A stretch of DNA of 64,000 bases from Stenotrophomonas hibiscicola ATCC 19867. GTDB lineage: Bacteria > Pseudomonadota > Gammaproteobacteria > Xanthomonadales > Xanthomonadaceae. A program made the position numbers and the translations under genes. The stretch spans positions 440,714 through 504,713 of the forward strand of contig NZ_KB907498.1 in NCBI RefSeq assembly GCF_000382065.1, written 5' to 3'. Numbering within the stretch: the stretch's first letter is position 1; each line of letters starts with the position of its first letter. Shown one piece after another: positions 41,764 to 49,960 of this stretch. The notes beneath the pieces were generated by a model. That model was not told the origin of the DNA. It did not search any database and saw only the letters and a program-made list of their open reading frames with translations.

Positions 41764-43224
41764 TCAGCGGCGGGGGCGCTGGCCTGGTGTACCCAGCGGC
41801 AACCATAGGCTGGCCACGGTACCGCCGCCGTCGCGGGCATCGGCACTGGCGCGCCCATCGTGCAGGCGCGCGACTTCCTGCACGAACGGCAGGCCCAGGC
41901 CGGAACTGCGCCGACCACTGCCGGGGCGGGCCAACGAATAGAAGCGTTCGAACACCCGTTCGCGCGCGTAGTCGGGAATGCCGGCACCGCGATCCGCTAC
42001 CTGCAGGCGTACGCCCTGCCCGTCCACCTCGGCCAGCAGCGCGATGTCCGCGCCGGGCGGTGAGAAGGCAATGGCGTTGTCGATCAGGTTGTGCAACGCC
42101 TGCCGCAGCAGATAGGCATCACCCTGCACGCGCATGTCGGGTACGCTGCCGATGCGCACCTGCACGCCGGCCGCCTGCGCACGCACCTGCGCGGCCGCCG
42201 CCGCATCGGCCAGCAAGGTTGGCAGCGCGATCGGATCGCGGGTCTGCAGCCAGCCGTGCTGTTCCACTTCGGCCAGCGCCAGCAGCTTGTCGATCGTCTC
42301 GGTCAGCCGCTCCTGCTGATCGACGATGCTGCGTGCAAAATGCACGCGGTCGGCCTCCGGCAGCGGCTCCTGCAGCAGCTCGGCGGCACCGCGGATCGCC
42401 GCCAGCGGACTCTTCATTTCATGCGTCAGCGACTGCACGTACTGCTCGACGTAGGCCTTGCCCTCCAGCTTGCGGCGCATCGTTTCCAGTGCCTGGCCCA
42501 GGTCGCCGATCTCGTCGCGGCGCCGCCGCGGGGGTGGCACCGGTTCGCCGGCGCTGACCGCACGCGCGTAGCGGCTGAGCTGGCCAAGGCCCGTGGTGAG
42601 CCACATCGTCACCAGCACGCCGACCAGCGCCGACAATCCGATCAACCAGGCGCCGCGCTCGATGATGGCGCGTTGGCTTGCAGCGATGAACGGATCGATG
42701 CTGCGGTTGGGCTGGGCCAGGCTGAGCACGCCGATCAGCGTGCGCCCATCGTCCGGGTCGTATACCGGCGCCGCCACATGCATCACCGTATTGCCTTCCT
42801 CGCCCGGCGTTTCCGGGCTGGAGCGGGCACCGTACTCGCCACGCAGGGTGCGATAGACATCATTCCAGCGCGAGTTGTCGCGCCCCAGGTCGCGGCCCAG
42901 CGAGTCGTAGATGACGATGCCCTTGGCATCGGTGATGGTCACCCGGTAGTCCAGTGAGCGCTTGGGAAAGCGCCAGACCATCGCTTTCAGGTCACGCTGC
43001 CGCGCCTTGGCGAGGTTGCGGGTGAAGCTGCCGCTGCCGATGGTGCCGGCCTTGACGTCGGCGGCGGCCATCTCGGCCAGCACGTTGGCCGCATCGACCA
43101 GGGTCGATTCCATCGCCTGGCGCACGCCGGGCTTCACTTCGTTGACGAACACGCGCATCACGAAGAACGCGGCGATGCCGGTTATCAGGAAGAAGCCGAG
43201 GAACAGCTTCAATACCAGGCGCAT
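41764..43224 (-). CDS. creC: Sensor histidine kinase CreC (BlrB)
   Basis: A 486-residue sensor. TM1 lies at residues 7-27, a CreC-type periplasmic domain (PGVRQAMESTLVDAANVLAEMAA ... DSLGRDLGRDNSRWNDVYRTLRGEYGAR) follows, and TM2 is near 190-215. A HAMP linker leads to the H-box SLTHEMKSPLAAIRGAAELL (His near 268), N-box DNAIAF and ATP lid DRGAGIPDYARERVFERFYSLARP. It phosphorylates CreB. In Stenotrophomonas and Aeromonas this system reacts to loss of PBP4 activity and beta-lactams. It is 3 bases from creB. Confidence 0.94.
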   Translation of the reverse strand: MRLVLKLFLGFFLITGIAAFFVMRVFVNEVKPGVRQAMESTLVDAANVLAEMAAADVKAGTIGSGSFTRNLAKARQRDLKAMVWRFPKRSLDYRVTITDAKGIVIYDSLGRDLGRDNSRWNDVYRTLRGEYGARSSPETPGEEGNTVMHVAAPVYDPDDGRTLIGVLSLAQPNRSIDPFIAASQRAIIERGAWLIGLSALVGVLVTMWLTTGLGQLSRYARAVSAGEPVPPPRRRRDEIGDLGQALETMRRKLEGKAYVEQYVQSLTHEMKSPLAAIRGAAELLQEPLPEADRVHFARSIVDQQERLTETIDKLLALAEVEQHGWLQTRDPIALPTLLADAAAAAQVRAQAAGVQVRIGSVPDMRVQGDAYLLRQALHNLIDNAIAFSPPGADIALLAEVDGQGVRLQVADRGAGIPDYARERVFERFYSLARPGSGRRSSGLGLPFVQEVARLHDGRASADARDGGGTVASLWLPLGTPGQRPRR

Positions 43225-43227
43225 CGG

Positions 43228-43941
43228 CTAGACCTCCAGCGCGTAGCCAAGGCCACGGTGGGTGCGGATGGGGTCTTCGCTGGCACCGGCCGCGCGCAGC
43301 TTGGCGCGCAGCGTCTTTACATGCGTATCAACGGTGCGGTCGGCGCTGTCGGCACTGCTGTCCCAGCCACGGTCCATCAGCTGGGCACGGCTGAGGATGG
43401 CGCCCGGGCGCTGCAGCAGCGCTTCCAGCAGCGCGTACTCGTAGCGGGTCAGGTCCAGTGCCTGGCCGCGGAAGCGGATACGCCGACCTTCGCGGTCGAT
43501 GGCAAAGGCGCCATGTTCCTGCCAGCCCGCATCGGCGCTGGGTCCTGCGTTGACCGGTGCCGCGCGGCGCAGGCGCGCACGCACCCGCGCCACGAGTTCG
43601 CGCGGCGAGAACGGCTTGGTCATGTAATCGTCGGCGCCCAGTTCCAGGCCCAGCACGCGGTCCACTTCATCGTTGCGGGCGGTCAGGAAGATCACCGGCA
43701 GCTGGGCCGCCGGCCCGGGCTGCGCGCGCAGCCGCCGGCACACCTCGAAACCGCCCAGGTCGGGCAGGCCCACGTCCAGCACCACCACGTCGATATCGCC
43801 GGCCTGCAGCCGTTGCAGGGCCTCGCCGCCGAGCAGGCAGTGGCTGGCGGCATAGCCTTCGCTGCGCAGCGCATAGAGCACGGTTTCGGCGATGGCGGCT
43901 TCGTCCTCGACCACCAGGACATGGGCAACGGGAGCTGTCAT
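43228..43941 (-). CDS. creB: Response regulator CreB (BlrA)
   Basis: A 237-residue OmpR-type regulator. The receiver has VLVVEDEAAIAETV and the phosphoacceptor in VVVLDVGLPDLGGFEV; K in DYMTKPFSPREL completes the acidic pocket. The winged-helix domain includes LTRYEYALLEALLQRPGAILSRAQLMDRGWDSSADSADRTVDTHVKTLRAKLR, with the CreB-typical ending DPIRTHRGLGYALEV. It activates creD through the cre-tag. The start could be 43941 (chosen, conserved N-terminus), 43953 or 43980; none has a clear ribosome site. It is divergent from rlmJ. Confidence 0.93.
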   Translation of the reverse strand: MTAPVAHVLVVEDEAAIAETVLYALRSEGYAASHCLLGGEALQRLQAGDIDVVVLDVGLPDLGGFEVCRRLRAQPGPAAQLPVIFLTARNDEVDRVLGLELGADDYMTKPFSPRELVARVRARLRRAAPVNAGPSADAGWQEHGAFAIDREGRRIRFRGQALDLTRYEYALLEALLQRPGAILSRAQLMDRGWDSSADSADRTVDTHVKTLRAKLRAAGASEDPIRTHRGLGYALEV

Positions 43942-43975
43942 GGCGCGCAGCATAGCCGCTGCGGCCGCCGCCCCG

Positions 43976-43981
43976 TACACT
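43976..43981 (+). promoter_or_regulatory. -10 hexamer TACACT of a probable leaderless rlmJ promoter
   Basis: TACACT ends 7 bases before the rlmJ ATG and no ribosome site is present. The distance puts the transcription start at the start codon. Confidence 0.4.
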
Positions 43982-43988
43982 GCCGCCC

Positions 43989-44846
43989 ATGAACTACCGC
44001 CACGCCTTCCATGCCGGCAACCACGCCGATGTGCTCAAGCACATCGTGCAGCTGGCCCTGATCGACAGCTTCAAGCGCAAGGACAGCCCGTTCTTCGTGC
44101 TCGATACCCACGGCGGTGCCGGCCGCTACCTGCTGGCCAGCGAAGAGAGCCGCAAGACGCTGGAGGCCGAGTCCGGAATCATGCGGCTGATGGCCCAGCC
44201 CAAGCTGCCCGAGGTGGTCGAGCGCTACCTGAAGGCGGTGCAGGCCGACAATCCGGTGGGCGCGCTGACCAACTACCCGGGCTCGCCGCTGTTGAGCGCA
44301 CAGGCCATGCGCGCGCAGGACCGCATGGCGGTCTGTGAACTTCAGGAGGCCGAAACGGCCACGCTGAAGGCCCTGTTCGCCCATGACAGCCGCGTCGACG
44401 TGCGCGTCGGCGATGGCTATGCCCTGCTGCGCTCGCTGCTGCCGCCGAAGTTCAACGGCAGCAAGATCGGCCGTGGCCTGGTCCTGATCGACCCGCCGTA
44501 CGAGGCCCAGGACGCGGAATACCAGAACGTCCTGGCCGCCCTGGCCGAGACCTTGGCACGCTGGCCGCAGGCCACCTGTGCGGTCTGGTTCCCGATCAAG
44601 CAGCGGCGCACCATCCTGCACTTCCTGCGCAAGGCCACTGCCCTGCCGGTCAAGTCGGCGATGACGATCGAGTTCCTGGTGCGCCCTGACGACTCGCCGC
44701 TGCGGCTCAACGGCAGCGGCATGCTGCTGCTCAACCCGCCCTGGCAGTTCGACCGGGTGGTCGGCCCGGCCCTGCCGGCGCTGCGCCAGCACCTGGGCGA
44801 ACCCGGTGCCAGCACCCGCCTGGATTGGCTCAAAGCACCCGAATAA
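43989..44846 (+). CDS. rlmJ: 23S rRNA (adenine-2030-N6)-methyltransferase RlmJ
   Basis: A 285-residue class I methyltransferase. The N-terminus MNYRHAFHAGNHADVLKHIVQLALI is diagnostic for RlmJ. SAM-binding region VLDTHGGAGRYLL and catalytic motif LVLIDPPYEAQ (DPPY, near 168) follow. It methylates A2030 in 23S rRNA. It is a single gene, divergent from creB, with 47 bases between start codons. Confidence 0.95.
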   Translation: MNYRHAFHAGNHADVLKHIVQLALIDSFKRKDSPFFVLDTHGGAGRYLLASEESRKTLEAESGIMRLMAQPKLPEVVERYLKAVQADNPVGALTNYPGSPLLSAQAMRAQDRMAVCELQEAETATLKALFAHDSRVDVRVGDGYALLRSLLPPKFNGSKIGRGLVLIDPPYEAQDAEYQNVLAALAETLARWPQATCAVWFPIKQRRTILHFLRKATALPVKSAMTIEFLVRPDDSPLRLNGSGMLLLNPPWQFDRVVGPALPALRQHLGEPGASTRLDWLKAPE

Positions 44847-44941
44847 CGGCCTTCACGAGGCTGTACCGCCGTGAGCCTTCCGTTCACGGAATGCAGCCCC
44901 GGTGATGCCACAATCGATGGACCACCAAGGAATCACCCGGT

Positions 44942-45487
44942 ATGGCCACTCGCAACCGCATGCCGCCCTGGCATGAGATCTTCAAGGCTCCCAGCGGCCA
45001 CGAGCTGCTGATCCGCCCCATCCGCCCGGAAGATGGCGCACCGCTGCAAGCGGCATTCAGCCTGTTCGGGCCGGAAGAAATCCGTGATCGTTTCCTGCAG
45101 GCGGTGACCGAACTGTCGCCGGAGACTACCCAGCGCCTGACCCACCCGAACCCCAAGACCGAGATCACCCTGGTCGCAGCCGAGTCCCTGCCCGCTGGCG
45201 AAGCGGTGGTCGGCGCGGTTGCCCGGGCCTCGATCATCCCCGGCACCCGTGAAGCCGAGTACGCGATCCTGATCAGCCGCTTCCTGATCGGCCAGGGCCT
45301 GGGCCGGCAGCTGATGCGCAAGCTGGTGAAGTGGGGCCGCGGCAAGTACCTGGACCGCCTGTACGGCGACGTTGCCGCCGAGAACGAGCCAATGAAGCAG
45401 CTGGCCGCCTCGCTGGGCTTCAAGCCGGTGCCGCATCCGAACGGTGCCGAAGGCCTGGTGCGGATGGTGCTGGAGCTGGACAACTGA
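44942..45487 (+). CDS. GNAT-family N-acetyltransferase
   Basis: A 181-residue GNAT enzyme. It starts with LLIRPIRPEDGAPLQAAFSLF, then has EYAILISRFLIGQGLGRQLMRKLVKWGRGK (acetyl-CoA-binding motif A, GQGLGRQL) and YGDVAAENEPMKQLAASLGF. It resembles the C-terminal acetyltransferase domain of Pat/AcuA-type protein acetylases, but the NDP-forming CoA ligase half is missing. The substrate may be proteins or small molecules. An AAGGAA ribosome site precedes ATG 44942. Confidence 0.85.
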   Translation: MATRNRMPPWHEIFKAPSGHELLIRPIRPEDGAPLQAAFSLFGPEEIRDRFLQAVTELSPETTQRLTHPNPKTEITLVAAESLPAGEAVVGAVARASIIPGTREAEYAILISRFLIGQGLGRQLMRKLVKWGRGKYLDRLYGDVAAENEPMKQLAASLGFKPVPHPNGAEGLVRMVLELDN

Positions 45488-45494
45488 CGGATGC

Positions 45495-45557
45495 GTCGGG
45501 CCCTGCCCGGCGACGTTGATTCAACCGCTGCGCTCGCCGGGCTTGGCCCGGCGCTAC
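45495..45557. repeat. SMAG-like dimer (GTAGCGCCGGGCCAAGCC)
   Basis: Two facing palindromes, GTCGGGCCCTGCCCGGCGAC at 45495-45514 and the reverse complement of GTAGCGCCGGGCCAAGCC at 45535-45557, between the GNAT gene and mfd. Confidence 0.75.
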
Positions 45558-45614
45558 ACCCGCTCACGTCACGATCATGGGCCCGGCAGGGGCTTCTGCT
45601 AAAATCCGGAGTCC

Positions 45615-48600
45615 ATGTCGCGTACCTCATACCCCGCCCCGCCGCTGCCGCGTGCCGGCCAGCTCCGCGCCTGGTGGCGCGCCCCCGCCTCTCCGACCGC
45701 CCTGGCCTGGTACCTGGCCCAGGCCGCGCGCGCGCACGACGCCCCGCTGCTGGTGATCGCCCGTGACAACCACGGTGCCAACCAGCTTGAAGCCGACCTG
45801 CAGACCCTGCTTGGCGGCGACCCGGCCCTGCCGGTGGTCGCCTTCCCTGACTGGGAAACCCTGCCCTACGACCGCTTCAGCCCGCATCCGGACATCATCT
45901 CGCAGCGCTTGGCTGCCCTGCACCGCCTGCCCACGCTGAAGCGTGGCCTGGTGATCGTGCCGGTGCAGACCCTGCTGCAGCAGCTGGCCCCGCGCAGCTA
46001 TGTGATCGGTGGCAGCTTCGACCTGAAGGTCGGCCAGCGCCTGGACCTGGAGGCCGAGAAGCGCCGCCTGGAAAGCGCCGGCTACCGCAACGTGCCGCAG
46101 GTGATGGATCCGGGCGACTTCGCCGTGCGCGGCGGCCTGCTGGACGTGTTCCCGATGGGCGCCGACGAGCCGCTGCGGGTAGAACTACTGGACGAGGACA
46201 TCGACTCGATCCGTGCCTTCGATCCGGAAAGCCAGCGTTCGCTGGACAAGGTCGAGGCGGTGCACATGCTGCCCGGCCGCGAAGTGCCGATGGACGAGGC
46301 CAGCATCGCACGCGTGCTGGCCTCGCTGCGCGAGCGTTTCGATGTGGATACCCGGCGCAGTTCGCTGTACCAGGATCTGAAGTCCGGGCTGGCCCCGGCC
46401 GGCGTCGAGTACTACCTGCCGCTGTTTTTCGAACGCACCGCGACCCTGTTCGACTACCTGCCCGACGGCAGCCTGCCGGTGGTCTGCGCCGGTGCGTATG
46501 AAGCGTCCGCCGCATTCTGGGCGCAGACCGCGGACCGCTATGAGCAGCGCCGCCATGATGTGGAGCGCCCGCTGCTGCCGCCTTCGGCGTTGTACCTGTC
46601 GCCGGAGCTGCTGCGCGAGCGCCTGAACGATGCCCCGCGCATCGAGGTGTGGGCGGCTGACCATGCGCGCATCGCCGACGCGCACGCGCTGGGCGACCAG
46701 CCGCTGCCACCGCTGCCGGTGGCCGCGCGCGAAGCCCCCGCCGGCGATGCGCTGAAATCCTTCCTCGGCCATTATCCGGGCCGGGTACTGATCGCCGCCG
46801 ATTCACCCGGCCGCCGCGAGGCGCTGCTGGAAGTGCTGCAGGCCGCCGAGCTGAAGCCGCCGGTGGTGGCCGACCTGCCCAGCTTCCTCGCCGACGACGC
46901 GCGCTTCTCGATCGCGGTGGCACCGCTGGAGGATGGCTTCGCGCTGGACGATCCGCGCATCGCGGTGCTGACCGAGCGCCAGCTGTTCCCCGAGCGCGCC
47001 GGCAGCACCCGGCGCACGCGCCGTGCCGGCCGCGAGCCGGAAGCGATCATCCGCGACCTCGGTGAACTGACCGAGGGCGCGCCGATCGTGCACGAGGATC
47101 ATGGCGTCGGCCGCTATCGTGGCCTGATCGCGATGGACGTCGGCGGCATGCCCGGCGAGTTCCTCGAAATCGAATATGCCAAGGGCGACCGCCTGTATGT
47201 GCCGGTCGCCCAGCTGCACCTGATCAGCCGCTATTCCGGTGCGTCGGCGGAAACCGCGCCGCTGCATTCGCTCGGTGGCGAGCAGTGGAGCAAGGCCAAG
47301 CGCAAGGCCGCCGAGAAAGTACGCGACGTTGCTGCCGAGCTGCTGGAGATCCAGGCCCGCCGCCAGGCGCGTGCCGGCCTGGCACTGCAGGTCGACCGCG
47401 CGATGTACGAGCCGTTCGCGGCCGGTTTCCCGTTCGAGGAGACCCCGGACCAGCTGGCCGCGATCGATGCGACCCTGCGCGACCTGGCCAGCAGCCAGCC
47501 GATGGACCGCGTGGTCTGCGGCGACGTCGGCTTCGGCAAGACCGAGGTGGCGGTGCGCGCCGCGTTCGCCGCCGCCAGTGCCGGCAAGCAGGTGGCCGTG
47601 CTGGTGCCGACCACGCTGCTGGCCGAACAGCACTACCGCAACTTCCGCGACCGCTTCGCCGATTACCCGCTGAAGGTCGAGGTGCTGTCGCGCTTCAAGA
47701 CCAGCAAGGAAATCAAGGCCGAACTGGAAAAGGTCGCTGCCGGCACCATCGACGTCATCGTCGGCACCCATCGCCTGCTGCAGCCGGACGTGAAGTTCAA
47801 GGACCTGGGCATGGTCATCGTCGACGAGGAGCAGCGATTCGGCGTGCGCCAGAAGGAGGCGCTGAAGGCGCTGCGCGCCAACGTGCACCTGCTGACGCTG
47901 ACCGCCACGCCGATCCCGCGCACGCTCAACATGGCCATGGCCGGCCTGCGCGACCTGTCGATCATCGCCACGCCGCCGCCGAACCGGCTGGCGGTGCAGA
48001 CCTTCATCACCCAGTGGGACAACGCGCTGCTGCGCGAAGCCTTCCAGCGCGAGCTCGCGCGCGGTGGCCAGCTGTACTTCCTGCACAACGACGTGGAGAG
48101 CATCGGCCGCATGCAGCGCGAGCTGTCCGAGCTGGTGCCGGAGGCACGCATCGGCATCGCCCACGGGCAGATGCCCGAGCGCGAACTGGAAAAGGTGATG
48201 CTGGATTTCCAGAAGCAGCGTTTCAACGTGCTGCTGTCGACCACGATCATCGAATCGGGCATCGACATCCCCAACGCCAACACCATCATCATCAACCGTG
48301 CCGACCGTTTCGGCCTGGCCCAGCTGCACCAGCTGCGCGGCCGCGTCGGTCGTTCGCACCACCGTGCCTACGCCTACCTGATCACCCCCGACCGTCGCGC
48401 GATCACACCCGACGCCGAGAAGCGCCTGGAAGCGATCGCCTCGATGGACGAGCTGGGCGCCGGCTTCACCCTGGCCACGCACGATCTGGAAATCCGCGGC
48501 GCCGGTGAACTGCTTGGCGAGGACCAGAGCGGGCAGATGGCCGAGGTCGGCTTCAGCCTCTATACCGAGCTGCTGGAACGCGCGGTACGCAGCATCAAGC

Positions 48601-49079
48601 AGGGCAAGCTGCCCGACCTGGATGCCGGTGAAGAAGTGCGCGGTGCCGAGGTCGAGCTGCATGTGCCGGCGCTGATCCCGGAAGACTACCTGCCGGACGT
48701 GCACACGCGCCTGACCCTGTACAAGCGTATTTCCAGCGCGCGCGACACCGATGCGCTGCGCGAGCTGCAGGTGGAGATGATCGACCGCTTCGGCCTGCTG
48801 CCGGATGCGGCCAAGCACCTGTTCGCCATCGCCGAGCTGAAGCTCAAGGCCAACACGCTGGGCATCCGCAAGCTGGACCTGGGCGAGAACGGTGGCCGCA
48901 TCGTGTTCGAGTCCAAGCCGAACATCGACCCGATGGCGGTGATCCAGCTGATCCAGAAACAGCCGAACCTCTACGCCATGGAAGGGCCCGACAAGCTGCG
49001 CATCAAGCACCCGCTGCCGTTGCCGGAAGACCGCTTCAATGCGGCCCGCGCCCTTCTGACCACCCTCGCCCCGGGTTGA
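45615..49079 (+). CDS. mfd: Transcription-repair coupling factor Mfd
   Basis: A 1154-residue protein, close to the E. coli length of 1148. It has a UvrB-homology module (residues 1-340, PDWETLPYDRFSPHPDIISQRL), an RNA-polymerase-interacting domain (about 480-550, DHGVGRYRGLIAMDVGG) and a RecG-like translocase. The translocase carries Walker A CGDVGFGKTEVAV (near 635), VDEEQRFGVRQKE, TLTATPIPRTLNMAMAG and LSTTIIESGIDIPNANT. A C-terminal TRCF domain follows. Mfd removes RNA polymerase stalled at lesions and recruits UvrA. ATG 45615 has a CGGAGT ribosome site. Confidence 0.97.
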   Translation: MSRTSYPAPPLPRAGQLRAWWRAPASPTALAWYLAQAARAHDAPLLVIARDNHGANQLEADLQTLLGGDPALPVVAFPDWETLPYDRFSPHPDIISQRLAALHRLPTLKRGLVIVPVQTLLQQLAPRSYVIGGSFDLKVGQRLDLEAEKRRLESAGYRNVPQVMDPGDFAVRGGLLDVFPMGADEPLRVELLDEDIDSIRAFDPESQRSLDKVEAVHMLPGREVPMDEASIARVLASLRERFDVDTRRSSLYQDLKSGLAPAGVEYYLPLFFERTATLFDYLPDGSLPVVCAGAYEASAAFWAQTADRYEQRRHDVERPLLPPSALYLSPELLRERLNDAPRIEVWAADHARIADAHALGDQPLPPLPVAAREAPAGDALKSFLGHYPGRVLIAADSPGRREALLEVLQAAELKPPVVADLPSFLADDARFSIAVAPLEDGFALDDPRIAVLTERQLFPERAGSTRRTRRAGREPEAIIRDLGELTEGAPIVHEDHGVGRYRGLIAMDVGGMPGEFLEIEYAKGDRLYVPVAQLHLISRYSGASAETAPLHSLGGEQWSKAKRKAAEKVRDVAAELLEIQARRQARAGLALQVDRAMYEPFAAGFPFEETPDQLAAIDATLRDLASSQPMDRVVCGDVGFGKTEVAVRAAFAAASAGKQVAVLVPTTLLAEQHYRNFRDRFADYPLKVEVLSRFKTSKEIKAELEKVAAGTIDVIVGTHRLLQPDVKFKDLGMVIVDEEQRFGVRQKEALKALRANVHLLTLTATPIPRTLNMAMAGLRDLSIIATPPPNRLAVQTFITQWDNALLREAFQRELARGGQLYFLHNDVESIGRMQRELSELVPEARIGIAHGQMPERELEKVMLDFQKQRFNVLLSTTIIESGIDIPNANTIIINRADRFGLAQLHQLRGRVGRSHHRAYAYLITPDRRAITPDAEKRLEAIASMDELGAGFTLATHDLEIRGAGELLGEDQSGQMAEVGFSLYTELLERAVRSIKQGKLPDLDAGEEVRGAEVELHVPALIPEDYLPDVHTRLTLYKRISSARDTDALRELQVEMIDRFGLLPDAAKHLFAIAELKLKANTLGIRKLDLGENGGRIVFESKPNIDPMAVIQLIQKQPNLYAMEGPDKLRIKHPLPLPEDRFNAARALLTTLAPG

Positions 49080-49097
49080 TCGCCCCCCCCCCGAACA

Positions 49098-49124
49098 CCC
49101 CGCACCGGTCCCCACCCGGTGCGG
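49098..49124 (+). terminator. GC-rich hairpin between mfd and the HD-GYP gene
   Basis: Perfect 10-bp stem CCCGCACCGG / CCGGTGCGGG with a 7-base loop, 19 bases after the mfd stop and only 4 bases before the HD-GYP start codon. It has no T-run. It could end the mfd message or mask the ribosome-binding region of the next gene. Confidence 0.5.
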
Positions 49125-49128
49125 GCGG

Positions 49129-49746
49129 ATGACCATGCTCCCTGACGCCGTACCCGCCCCCGACCTGCTGCACGCGCAGTCCTGCCTGATCGATGCGCTC
49201 TCGATGTCGCTGCAGATGCGCGACGCCTACACCCGCCACCACTGCGACCGCGTCGGCCTGCTCGCGCAGTGCCTGGCCGCGCACTGCGACCTGGGTCAGG
49301 AGGCCTGTGCACAGGTCGGCCTGGCCGCGCGCTTCCATGACATCGGCAAGATCGGCATTCCCGACGAGGTGCTGCTGGCCCCGCGCCGCCATACCGACGA
49401 GGAACGCGCGATCATGCGTGAGCATCCGGTGCGCGGCGAACACATCTTCCTGGCGACCGGTCGCAGTGACGCCGCGCCGGTCGCGCAGCTGATCCGTGCC
49501 CATCACGAGGCCTTCGATGGCAGCGGCTACCCCGATGGGCTGCGCGGCGAATCCATCCCGCTGGGTGCGCGCATCGTCACCATCGCCGATGCCTACGATG
49601 CGATGACCAGCGTGCGCCCGTATCGCAATGCGATGGAGCATGAGGCCGCATTGCGGATCATCGACGAGCAGGCCGGCGGGCTGGTGGATCCGTACGTGCT
49701 GCAACGCTTCCATCGCATGCTGGAGCGGGAACCGGCGCTGGCGTAG
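49129..49746 (+). CDS. Stand-alone HD-GYP c-di-GMP phosphodiesterase
   Basis: A 205-residue protein consisting almost only of an HD-GYP domain. The motifs are RFHDIGKIGIPDEVLL (HD dyad) and HHEAFDGSGYPDGLRGESIPLGARIVTIADAYDAMTS (GYP loop and last metal ligands). These are the residues needed for cleavage of c-di-GMP to GMP. No receiver or other sensor domain precedes it, so control must come from expression or protein partners. ATG 49129 and in-frame ATG 49135 are both possible. No normal ribosome site is visible because the hairpin at 49098-49124 occupies that place. Confidence 0.88.
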   Translation: MTMLPDAVPAPDLLHAQSCLIDALSMSLQMRDAYTRHHCDRVGLLAQCLAAHCDLGQEACAQVGLAARFHDIGKIGIPDEVLLAPRRHTDEERAIMREHPVRGEHIFLATGRSDAAPVAQLIRAHHEAFDGSGYPDGLRGESIPLGARIVTIADAYDAMTSVRPYRNAMEHEAALRIIDEQAGGLVDPYVLQRFHRMLEREPALA

Positions 49747-49790
49747 CTGCCCGCCGCCGGGCATGAACTGACGCGCCCGCCGACGCACCT

Positions 49791-49877
49791 GTAGAGTCGA
49801 CCGTTGGTCGACTGCTCTTCGTCCAGACCGCGAAAATCCCGCGCTGCGCGCGATAGTCGACTAACAGTCGACTCTAC
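49791..49877. repeat. SMAG composite with conserved core (GTAGAGTCGACC type, copy 1)
   Basis: Two GTAGAGTCGAC palindromes face each other around a core which, read on the minus strand, contains ATCGCGCGCAGCGCGGG and later GAAGAGCAGTCGAC. The same core is found at 53834-53921 and 59073-59160. Confidence 0.88.
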
Positions 49878-49908
49878 CAGCCGCCGCTGCGCTGCCGGCC
49901 TGGAAGAC

Positions 49909-49935
49909 AAAAGGCCCGGCGTTCGCCGGGCCTTT
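49909..49935 (-). terminator. Intrinsic terminator of the M13 peptidase gene
   Basis: Hairpin AAGGCCCGGC-GTTC-GCCGGGCCTT. On the minus strand it ends in TTTTG, 26 bases beyond the M13 peptidase stop codon. Confidence 0.9.
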
Positions 49936-49960
49936 CGCTCCACGCATCACGGGTGATCGA

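Noticed and set aside
43942..43980. Longer creB start at 43980 or 43953
   Set aside because: The extra residues (MYGAAAAAAMLRA) are not typical of CreB and would overlap the rlmJ promoter. The conserved receiver begins just after ATG 43941.
46803..49136. A 777-codon open frame antisense to mfd
   Set aside because: It mirrors the codon structure of mfd on the other strand, has His/Arg/Gln-rich low-complexity translation and no domain. It is a high-GC shadow frame.
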